Positions 1-4,910 of a DNA stretch of 7,305 nucleotides are shown piece after piece. Source of the DNA: an uncultured Phycisphaerales bacterium. Its GTDB lineage: Bacteria > Planctomycetota > Phycisphaerae > Phycisphaerales > SM1A02. The stretch is taken from the NCBI GenBank assembly GCA_946886375.1, contig CAMPIL010000181.1, positions 1 to 7,305 of the forward strand, given 5' to 3'. Under the pieces are notes generated by a model, which was given only the letters and a program-made list of their open reading frames with translations, was not told the origin of the DNA and searched no databases. Position 1 is the first letter of the stretch. Every line of letters starts with the position of its first letter. The position numbers and the translations under genes were made by a program.

Positions 1-231
1 CAACCCTGTCCCGCCGCCGACCAGCGCGATCGGCTTGTGCCCGGCCTGCTGCCAGTGCATCAGGAGTTTGATCTGGATGAAATTGCCGATGGTCAGGCTG
101 TCGGAAGTCGGATCAAACCCGCAATAGGCGATTCTTCCGGGGGTCGCAAGGTGCTTGACCAGTTCATCGCCCGCTGTGGTCTGATGCAGCAGGCCTCGCC
201 ATTTGAGTTCTTCGAGAAAGCAAGACGTCAT
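1..231 (-). CDS. tyrS: Tyrosyl-tRNA synthetase, N-terminal fragment (cut by window edge)
   Basis: This class I aminoacyl-tRNA synthetase attaches tyrosine to tRNA-Tyr in the cytoplasm. Only the first 77 residues are present; the gene continues beyond the left edge. The translation carries the family's Rossmann-fold entry, with [15 protein letters not shown] at about residues 36-50 and [15 protein letters not shown] at 63-77. These match the bacterial TyrRS blocks around the ATP site. The usual HIGH signature reads TIGN here (residues 47-50), a variant that lacks both histidines. The ATG at 231 is the only in-frame start nearby. It has no Shine-Dalgarno sequence, but a TATCAT hexamer lies 8 nt upstream, so the mRNA may be leaderless (inference). 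Its first bases overlap the stop of a spurious minus-strand reading frame. The gene is divergent from sod across the 21-bp repeat region. Identity is confident; only the N-terminus can be judged. Confidence 0.93.
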   Translation of the reverse strand, partial: MTSCFLEELKWRGLLHQTTAGDELVKHLATPGRIAYCGFDPTSDSLTIGNFIQIKLLMHWQQAGHKPIALVGGGTGL

Positions 232-239
232 AGGCGGAC

Positions 240-245
240 ATGATA
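240..245 (-). promoter_or_regulatory. Possible -10 element of tyrS, implying a leaderless start
   Basis: On the minus strand TATCAT (245 to 240) lies 8 nt before the tyrS ATG at 231. Initiation about 7 nt downstream of a -10 box would fall at or next to the start codon. This fits the absence of any Shine-Dalgarno sequence. No good -35 box is visible at 16-18 nt, so this is a weak call. Confidence 0.3.
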
Positions 246-395
246 TGGCGAGCGGCCCAAACCGAGGGGCGAAGTTTGCAGGCTGGGCACAGTCCACCTC
301 CTTGCCGCCGAGAGTCTTTGGAGGGTCGTTATCGTGCTGGAAGAGCGGTTATCGTCGCGGAGATGCCGGTGGGAGTTGTTTGCTGATGCTCCGCA

Positions 396-773
396 CAATT
401 TTGCCTCGGCGCAATCGAACTTTGCCCTGACGAAATGGAAGTTTGTTGAAGCGGAATGGGAGATTGTTGAAGCGGGATGAAACTTTGTTGAAGCGGAATG
501 GACCGTTGCCAAAGCGATATGGACCACTGCCCGGACGAAGTGGGATTTGGTTGAAGCGCGATCAAAGTTGGACAGTGCCCAGGCAATATTCCGCTGTGCT
601 TCAACAATGCGACCCGGACAGGGGGCAATCATGGAGTGGTCGCGGGAAACGGGGCGCGGTGTGCGGGAAAGAGCGAGCCGGGTCGCCGGAAGTGTGGATG
701 CGGTGCGGGCAATGACCGATGGTCCTTGCCAAGTTGCAACCCCAAGAAAGCCAAAGGTGGGCGATGCCCCGCC
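396..773. repeat. Degenerate tandem array with 21-bp period (about 18 units)
   Basis: Read in steps of 21 from 396, 18 consecutive units keep phase without indels. Position 1 is a purine in 17 of 18 units and position 2 is A in 15 of 18. The best-conserved part is 417-563. There the core GTTGAAGCG occurs at 445, 466, 487 and 550, exactly 21, 21 and 63 bases apart. Variants GCCTCGGCG (403), GCCCTGACG (424), GCCAAAGCG (508) and GCCCGGACG (529) fill the same phase. Units 438-458 and 480-500 differ at only two positions. Position 8 is G in ten consecutive units (375-584). Weaker, slightly dephased copies appear at about 333-395 and 774-857; the adjacent units 774-794 and 795-815 share GGAA and ACTCT blocks. 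Because 21 is divisible by 3, frames stay open and read as heptads. The period equals two turns of B-DNA. Function unknown. Confidence 0.8.
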
Positions 774-851
774 TAGGAACTCTATGACCGGCTTTGGAAA
801 CTCTTTGAGCGGGTCTGGAGGTTTCCAGAAATCGCGGAGCGGCTTCGACGG

Positions 852-864
852 GGCTACACTCCCG
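852..864 (+). promoter_or_regulatory. GGCTACACT motif upstream of sod, possible -10 element
   Basis: GGCTACACT followed by CCCG lies just upstream of the sod ribosome binding site. The same nine bases, followed by TCCCG, precede pheS on the minus strand (4056 to 4048). TACACT (855-860) could be a -10 hexamer; initiation about 7 nt downstream would give a very short leader beginning in the Shine-Dalgarno sequence. No -35 box is recognisable. The role is inferred from the shared position only. Confidence 0.3.
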
Positions 865-865
865 C

Positions 866-872
866 AAAGGAG
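866..872 (+). promoter_or_regulatory. Ribosome binding site of sod
   Basis: AAAGGAG ends 7 nt before the ATG at 880. This strong Shine-Dalgarno sequence fixes the sod start and excludes the in-frame extension that runs back to 547 through the repeat array. Confidence 0.85.
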
Positions 873-879
873 CACTCCC

Positions 880-1686
880 ATGCAACGCGATTCTTCCGCT
901 GGTTCGGTTGATCCTGTTCTGCCTCGTCGCGATCTTCTGGCGCTTGGACTGGGCGCGGCTGCAATCGCCGGCTCTGGATGGAGCGGCGTGTTCGGCCAGA
1001 CCTCCAGTCCGGTCAAGCCCAGCGTTCAACCCGTCACGCCGGAATCGATGGGCTGGGATCCTGCCTCGCGCCAATACATTCTGCCTCCCCTGCCCTACAA
1101 GTACGATGCGCTTGAACCGCACATCGACAAGCAGACCATGGAACTGCACCACGACAAGCACCACAAGGGCTACGTGGATGGCCTGAACAAGGCGCTCGCG
1201 ACGCTTGCGGACATTCGCACCGGCAAGCGCGATGGAAGCGACATCAAACACTGGGAGCGGGAACTGGCGTTCAATGGTTCGGGGCACTTCCTGCACGTGC
1301 TGTTCTGGAACGTCATGGGTCCGCCATCCGCCGGCGCGGGAGGGCAGGCGCGTGGCGAAATCGCCAGCCAGATCGAGCGCGACTTCGGCTCCTACAAGCA
1401 GTTCGCCGACCAATTTCAGGCCGCCGCCAATGCCGTCGAAGGCGGAGGCTGGGGCATCCTTGTCTACGAACCGATCGCGGGCCAACTCCTGATCATGCAG
1501 GCCGAGAAGCACCAGAACCTCACCGCATGGGGCGTGATTCCCCTGCTGCCCGTGGATGTGTGGGAACACGCGTACTACTTGAAGTATCAGAACCGCCGCA
1601 AGGACTACGTCGCGGCGTTCATGAACGTGATCAACTGGGACAGCGTGAACCGCAATTTACAGCGCGTGACCGCCGGCACTGCATGA
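880..1686 (+). CDS. Exported Mn/Fe superoxide dismutase with twin-arginine signal
   Basis: The 268-residue enzyme converts superoxide to hydrogen peroxide and oxygen. Residues 1-39 form a Tat signal: a hydrophilic start, the twin arginine PRRDLLAL at 15-22, a hydrophobic stretch to about 31, and likely cleavage near VFG-Q (39/40). The remaining length fits a normal SOD of about 200 residues plus a linker. YILPPLPYKYDALEPHID (66-83) is the classic N-terminal domain. The four metal ligands are in place: His90 (ELHHDKHH), His139 (HFLHVLFW), and Asp226 and His230 (DVWEHAYYLKYQNRR). Tyr98 matches the conserved gateway tyrosine. GSGH before the second ligand and Gln212 (EKHQN) favour a manganese-type site, but metal use cannot be settled from sequence. 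AAAGGAG 7 nt upstream fixes the start. The gene stands alone on the plus strand, and its stop lies 13 bp from that of the convergent membrane-protein gene. The enzyme likely acts outside the cytoplasmic membrane. Confidence 0.95.
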   Translation: MQRDSSAGSVDPVLPRRDLLALGLGAAAIAGSGWSGVFGQTSSPVKPSVQPVTPESMGWDPASRQYILPPLPYKYDALEPHIDKQTMELHHDKHHKGYVDGLNKALATLADIRTGKRDGSDIKHWERELAFNGSGHFLHVLFWNVMGPPSAGAGGQARGEIASQIERDFGSYKQFADQFQAAANAVEGGGWGILVYEPIAGQLLIMQAEKHQNLTAWGVIPLLPVDVWEHAYYLKYQNRRKDYVAAFMNVINWDSVNRNLQRVTAGTA

Positions 1687-1699
1687 GAGGCGGCGCGAA

Positions 1700-2305
1700 T
1701 CACCAGTGTGCGATGTCAGTTCGCACCTTGTCCAGCGCGAACCAGATCAGCAGGAACGCAGGCAGCGCGCACGACATGATCATTGCCAGCGCAATGGTGA
1801 AGATGCCGATCCCTTGCATAAAGGCCGTGAATCCCGACACGGCCGTTCCCGAATCGGCAGCAGCCTTGGCCATGGCGCGGAATGTTTCACTGGTGATCAG
1901 GAAGCCGATGTAACTGGCCGGAAAAGCCCAGAGAATCCGCAGAATCGCCCACGCCCTGATCCAATTGACCGCCGACTGTCTGCGGCGAACCATGCCGATT
2001 CCTGCGACAAGCAACATCACCCCCAGCAGCGACATGATCACCGCGCTGAGGACTGTCCACACCGCGTACCGCTCAATCACATCCATCTGAGCGGCCATCA
2101 TTGGCTGCGCGGGCCCGCTGTTCTGCGCAAAGCCGCTCATCATGCCGGGCATGAAGCAACTGATGATTCCGCCAGCGGCGTTCGTCAGCACGCCAAAGCA
2201 ACCGATGCAGATCAGGATCGAGCCCAGCACCGTGGGCCAGACTGGCGATGCAGGAAGACGCTGGCTGGGTGGCGGCAGCGGCGGCGCGATGTTGGTCGGG
2301 TTCAT
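1700..2305 (-). CDS. Four-helix membrane protein of unknown function (paralogue B)
   Basis: I do not recognise a named family. The 201-residue product starts with a proline-rich cytoplasm-like segment (1-22) and has four likely membrane helices at about 24-52, 82-105, 116-137 and 165-189. A basic VRRR sits after helix 2 (106-109), and a short tail follows FLLIWFALDK. It is a paralogue of the gene just upstream: both have WPTV at the start of helix 1, VRRR plus a short loop before helix 3, and a F-x-LIWF end followed by a short charged tail ending near a tryptophan. AGGGGG 6 nt before the ATG at 2305 supports the start. The upstream paralogue stops 19 bp away, so the two are probably co-transcribed, perhaps also with pheS. 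The 3' end converges on sod. Function unknown; no enzymatic motif is visible. Confidence 0.8.
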   Translation of the reverse strand: MNPTNIAPPLPPPSQRLPASPVWPTVLGSILICIGCFGVLTNAAGGIISCFMPGMMSGFAQNSGPAQPMMAAQMDVIERYAVWTVLSAVIMSLLGVMLLVAGIGMVRRRQSAVNWIRAWAILRILWAFPASYIGFLITSETFRAMAKAAADSGTAVSGFTAFMQGIGIFTIALAMIMSCALPAFLLIWFALDKVRTDIAHW

Positions 2306-2324
2306 GCTGCGCCCCCTGTTGAAA

Positions 2325-2936
2325 TCACGAGCGCCACCCCTGCATCTCGGCCTTGATCTTGCTGCGCGAGAACCAGATCAATATGAAGGTCTGGAACGCC
2401 AACCCAAAGATAATCATGAAGAAGCCGCCGACCATGGCGCCGAACCACAACTCCGGCACGCGATCGCTCGCGCCGGCCTGCGTCAACTCATTCACCGTCG
2501 CCTGGAACATCAGCACCTGCAGCGCGATGTTGATCGCCAGGACGAACAGGCTGGCCATCGCCCAGCCGATCAGATGATTTCTCGCCGAGGCGCGGCGGCG
2601 AACAAGTTTGATCGAGCCGGCCAGAAGCCAGATCGTGAGAATCATTCCGATGGTCAGCAGAATCAACATAATGATCTGGAATTGCTCGGCGACCTTGATC
2701 TGCGCCTCCATCATCGGGTCGGACATGCCGCTCTGCGCTGCCATCCTCGCGCCCCACTTCTGCAATGGAATCTGAAAATATCCCACGCATCCGCAGAACA
2801 AGCCCAGCGACGCCAGCACGATGCCAATGATCCCGATGACCGTCGGCCACTTCGAAAGCGGGGCTTCGGGCAAATCGCCTTCCCCGCCCGACAGAATGAC
2901 CGGCGGCACGTCGCTTGATTTCCAATCTTGATCCAT
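2325..2936 (-). CDS. Four-helix membrane protein of unknown function (paralogue A)
   Basis: The 203-residue protein belongs to no family I can name. A polar, acidic N-terminus (1-29) precedes WPTVIG and a first helix at about 31-54. Further helices lie at about 87-108, 122-144 and 164-189, with VRRR at 112-115 between helices 2 and 3. The loop between helices 1 and 2 is methionine- and charge-rich (60-82). The C-terminus has ILIWFSRSK followed by a short charged tail. This layout matches the neighbouring paralogue B, pointing to a tandem duplication. The chosen ATG at 2936 has GGAGG 10 nt upstream. A longer in-frame version from a TTG at 2987 would add 17 residues but has no ribosome binding site there. 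The gene begins 60 bp after the pheS stop, so read-through from pheS is likely. The role is unknown. Confidence 0.8.
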   Translation of the reverse strand: MDQDWKSSDVPPVILSGGEGDLPEAPLSKWPTVIGIIGIVLASLGLFCGCVGYFQIPLQKWGARMAAQSGMSDPMMEAQIKVAEQFQIIMLILLTIGMILTIWLLAGSIKLVRRRASARNHLIGWAMASLFVLAINIALQVLMFQATVNELTQAGASDRVPELWFGAMVGGFFMIIFGLAFQTFILIWFSRSKIKAEMQGWRS

Positions 2937-2946
2937 GGCCGAGAGA

Positions 2947-2951
2947 CCTCC
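2947..2951 (-). promoter_or_regulatory. Ribosome binding site deciding the start of paralogue A
   Basis: GGAGG on the minus strand (2951 to 2947) is 10 nt upstream of the ATG at 2936. It favours this start over the upstream TTG at 2987. Confidence 0.6.
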
Positions 2952-2996
2952 ACGACTTGTTTGGATTTCGCCGCGCTGACTTTCCAAAGCGTCAGT

Positions 2997-4040
2997 TCAG
3001 AACTGCCGCAGGAACCGCGCATCATTCTCGAACAACCAGCGGATATCCGCAATGCCGTACTTGCGCATGGCGACGCGTTCAATGCCCAGGCCGAACGCGA
3101 AGCCCGTCCACTGCTCCGGATCGTAGCCCACGGCCTTGAAGACATTGGGGTTCACCATGCCGCACCCGCCCAATTCGACCCACTTGTACTCACCTTTCAC
3201 CTTCATTTTCATGTCCACTTCTGCGGAAGGCTCGGTGAATGGGAAGAAACTCGGCCGCATGCGCACTTCCGCCTGCGGGCCGAAATACGCGCGGGCAAAC
3301 TGAAAAAGCGTGGTCTTGAGGTCCACCATCGACACGTTGCGATCGACGTACAGACCCTCAACCTGGTGAAACATGCTGAAGTGCGTGGCGTCGTGCGTGT
3401 CCGGCCGATAGACCCGCCCCACCGCAATCACCTTCAGCGGCGGCTGGGTCTTCTCCATCGTGCGAATCTGCACGGTGGAAGTCTGCGAACGCAGCATGAG
3501 CAATGGATTTGGCGATTGCCGCCCGCCATTCGCCACGTCGCCACTTCGCAACGCCGCCAAATAAAAGTTGTCCGTCGCCTCCCGCGCTGGATGATGTTCC
3601 GGAATGTTCAGCGCAGCGAAGTTGTGCCACTCGTCTTCGACTTCCGGACCAGTGACAGCGGAAAACCCCATGCGGGCGAAGACTTCGGTGATTTCATCAA
3701 TCGTGCGGCTGAGGATGTGTCGGCGGCCCTGACCCAGCGCGAAGCCGGGAACGGTGACGTCGATGAACGGTTCCGCCGCGGCGTCGCCGCCGGCGCGCTG
3801 CTTGAGCGCGGTCCTGGTTTGCTCGAACGCTTCCTCAAGGGCGGATTTGATCTCGTTGAGTCGAGCGCCGACGGCGGGTTTCTCATCCCGGGGCACGTCC
3901 TTCAAACGACCCATCAGGCCCTTGAGCGCCCCCTTGGCGCCCAGGTACTTGATGCGCCAGGATTCCAGTGCATCGCCGGAAGCGACTGTGCGCAACTCCG
4001 CCAAGCCTCTGGAGGCAAGTTCCTTCAGATCATCGAGCAT
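2997..4040 (-). CDS. pheS: Phenylalanyl-tRNA synthetase alpha subunit
   Basis: PheS is the catalytic subunit of the alpha2-beta2 class II synthetase that charges tRNA-Phe with phenylalanine in the cytoplasm. The 347 residues fit the family's usual 330-350. Residues 1-85 are the helical coiled-coil arm that contacts tRNA. The catalytic core follows: motif 1 region GPEVEDEWHNFAALN (131-145) with PEHHPAR (147-153), motif 2 GRVYRPDTHDATH and FHQVEGL (208-220, 224-230), and motif 3 GFAFGLGIERVAM (313-325). An extra loop of about 16 residues (162-178) lies before LRSQTS, where most bacterial PheS sequences go almost directly into LRTQTS or LRTHTS. The ATG at 4040 gives the expected N-terminus MLDDLKEL. 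The longer in-frame TTG version from 4160 would run into rplQ and is rejected. No Shine-Dalgarno sequence precedes the ATG. The gene follows the rplQ terminator, and pheT is not downstream within this window. Confidence 0.97.
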   Translation of the reverse strand: MLDDLKELASRGLAELRTVASGDALESWRIKYLGAKGALKGLMGRLKDVPRDEKPAVGARLNEIKSALEEAFEQTRTALKQRAGGDAAAEPFIDVTVPGFALGQGRRHILSRTIDEITEVFARMGFSAVTGPEVEDEWHNFAALNIPEHHPAREATDNFYLAALRSGDVANGGRQSPNPLLMLRSQTSTVQIRTMEKTQPPLKVIAVGRVYRPDTHDATHFSMFHQVEGLYVDRNVSMVDLKTTLFQFARAYFGPQAEVRMRPSFFPFTEPSAEVDMKMKVKGEYKWVELGGCGMVNPNVFKAVGYDPEQWTGFAFGLGIERVAMRKYGIADIRWLFENDARFLRQF

Positions 4041-4046
4041 GGCGGG

Positions 4047-4056
4047 AAGTGTAGCC
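4047..4056 (-). promoter_or_regulatory. Possible pheS -10 element (GGCTACACTT)
   Basis: On the minus strand GGCTACACTTCCCGCC directly abuts the pheS ATG. TACACT (4053 to 4048) is 7 nt before the start codon, so transcription from it would yield a leaderless mRNA, consistent with the missing Shine-Dalgarno. TTGACT at 4079-4074 resembles a -35 box but is 20 nt away, longer than the ideal 17. The motif is shared with the sod upstream region. Confidence 0.4.
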
Positions 4057-4081
4057 GCTTTTTGAACATGAGCAGTCAAAC

Positions 4082-4114
4082 GAAAAAGGGCCAGCCACTT
4101 CAATGGCCAGCCCT
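4082..4114 (-). terminator. Rho-independent terminator of the ribosomal protein operon
   Basis: On the minus strand the arms AGGGCTGGCCA (4114-4104) and TGGCTGGCCCT (4097-4087) form an 11-bp stem around the loop TTGAAG. The last T of the stem plus four more make a run of five T. Two of the pairs are G-U wobbles, which would be C-A mismatches if the plus strand were transcribed, so the structure is strand-specific. It begins 26 nt after the rplQ stop and lies upstream of the pheS start, ending the cluster. Confidence 0.9.
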
Positions 4115-4140
4115 CATCTGGAACGTTCGTTGGATCGGGC

Positions 4141-4848
4141 TTACTGGTTCTTCTCTTCAACCTCGATCACTTCCGCGCCTTGGGCTTTCGCCTGCGCGAT
4201 CTGCTCTTCGGTCATTTCGACTTCCTCAACGTCCACGCCGCCACCGGAACCGCCGCTGGATGCTGAGGCGGTTGCGCCGCCCTTGTTCAGTTTCGCTGCG
4301 AACGCGGTGCGCTTGTCGGCACGGGCGCGGCGGCGAGATTCTCCGCCACCCAGTTCCGGCCCGTCCTCGCGGCCGACCAGTTGAAGGATCACGATGTCCG
4401 ATGCGTCGCCCAACCGATGGCGGCCAGTCTTCACGATGCGCGTGTAGCCGCCATCGCGATCCGCGAACAACGGAGCCACCTTGGTCATGATGTGCTGCAC
4501 CAGCCGCGGCGCCTTGCGCGGTTCGCCGTAGCGGTTGAACTCGATTTCGCCTGCGTCGGGCAGGTCAAAATACTGGTTGTCCTTCTTCCAGTCCTTCACG
4601 TTGGGATCAGCCACCCACACGTGAATCTTGCGATCGTTCAGTTTGCGCTCGATCAATCGCCGAGACGCCAACCCGCCCTTCTTGGCGATGGTGATGATCT
4701 TCTCCACCAGCGGCTGCACCGCCTTGGCCTTCTGCAGCGTGGTTTCGATCTGGCCGTGTTCAAACAGACCCGCGGCGAGATTGCGCAGCATCGCCTTGCG
4801 ATGATCGGTGTCGACTGAAAACTGTGTTCCGCCAATTCTGTGACGCAT
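4141..4848 (-). CDS. rplQ: 50S ribosomal protein L17, enlarged form
   Basis: L17 is a structural protein of the large ribosomal subunit. The start MRHRIGG, HRKAMLRNLA (16-25) and IETTLQKAKAVQPLVEKIITIAKKG (34-58), with APLFADRDGGYTRIVKTG (125-142), are unmistakable. At 235 residues it is far longer than the roughly 120-130 typical of the family. The extra length comes from an insert of about 37 residues (about 75-111, including DWKKDNQYFDLPDAG) in the middle of the fold and a C-terminal extension of about 75 residues (161-235). The extension is first basic (SRRRARADKR), then serine/glycine-rich, then strongly acidic (about 205-235). The ATG at 4848 has GAGGAG 9 nt upstream. It is the last gene of the cluster, 62 bp after rpoA and followed by a terminator. 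Enlarged L17 forms with a central insert seem typical of planctomycetes, though I state this from memory. Confidence 0.97.
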   Translation of the reverse strand: MRHRIGGTQFSVDTDHRKAMLRNLAAGLFEHGQIETTLQKAKAVQPLVEKIITIAKKGGLASRRLIERKLNDRKIHVWVADPNVKDWKKDNQYFDLPDAGEIEFNRYGEPRKAPRLVQHIMTKVAPLFADRDGGYTRIVKTGRHRLGDASDIVILQLVGREDGPELGGGESRRRARADKRTAFAAKLNKGGATASASSGGSGGGVDVEEVEMTEEQIAQAKAQGAEVIEVEEKNQ

Positions 4849-4870
4849 GACTGAAAACTCCTCGTAAACG

Positions 4871-4898
4871 CCCGCCGCCGGCTGTCGCCGACGACGGG
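4871..4898 (-). promoter_or_regulatory. Stem-loop in the rpoA-rplQ spacer
   Basis: On the minus-strand RNA, CCCGUCGUCGGC (4898-4887) pairs with GCCGGCGGCGGG (4882-4871) around the loop GACA. This makes a 12-bp stem including two G-U pairs. The wobbles would become C-A mismatches in a plus-strand RNA, so the hairpin belongs to the operon transcript. No U-run follows, so it is not a classic terminator. It ends 7 nt before the rplQ Shine-Dalgarno (4863-4858). It could be a processing, stability or translational control element. Confidence 0.6.
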
Positions 4899-4910
4899 TT
4901 CATCATTGGT

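Larger units (their letters stand above)
232..879. other. Gene-free 648-bp region between divergent tyrS and sod
   Basis: No reading frame here looks like a protein. Several long frames cross the region on both strands, but their products are low-complexity heptads produced by the 21-bp repeat, and none has a convincing ribosome binding site. The region holds the 21-bp array, the possible tyrS -10 hexamer at its left end, and the sod motif and ribosome binding site at its right end. About 232-332 shows nothing clear beyond the tyrS upstream sequence. Confidence 0.75.

Noticed and set aside
375..773. CRISPR array
   Set aside because: There is no alternation of identical repeats and unique spacers; the 21-bp units are contiguous and degenerate, and no cas gene is near.
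547..879. N-terminal extension of the superoxide dismutase by 111 residues
   Set aside because: The frame is open only because of the 21-bp period. A strong AAAGGAG 7 nt before the ATG at 880 and the Tat signal directly after it fix the start.
601..1569. 322-codon minus-strand open frame
   Set aside because: It is antisense to the superoxide dismutase gene and gives a low-information product. It begins inside sod and ends in the repeat region without a ribosome binding site of note.
1670..1693. Bidirectional terminator between sod and the convergent membrane gene
   Set aside because: Only a 5-bp GC stem (CCGCC/GGCGG) with a 14-nt loop overlaps the sod stop, without a T-run on either side.
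1706..2918. Two long plus-strand open frames (1706-2356 and 2142-2918)
   Set aside because: They are antisense to the two membrane-protein genes, which have consistent helices, ribosome binding sites and paralogy. The plus-strand products are histidine- and arginine-rich shadows.
2977..2995. Terminator after pheS
   Set aside because: CTGA/TCAG with CTT/AAG makes a bulged hairpin directly after the stop, but no T-run follows, so read-through into the membrane genes is more likely.
2928..4490. 520-codon plus-strand open frame
   Set aside because: It is antisense to pheS and the 3' part of rplQ, both unmistakable genes, and its product has no recognisable domain. High GC content keeps the opposite strand open.
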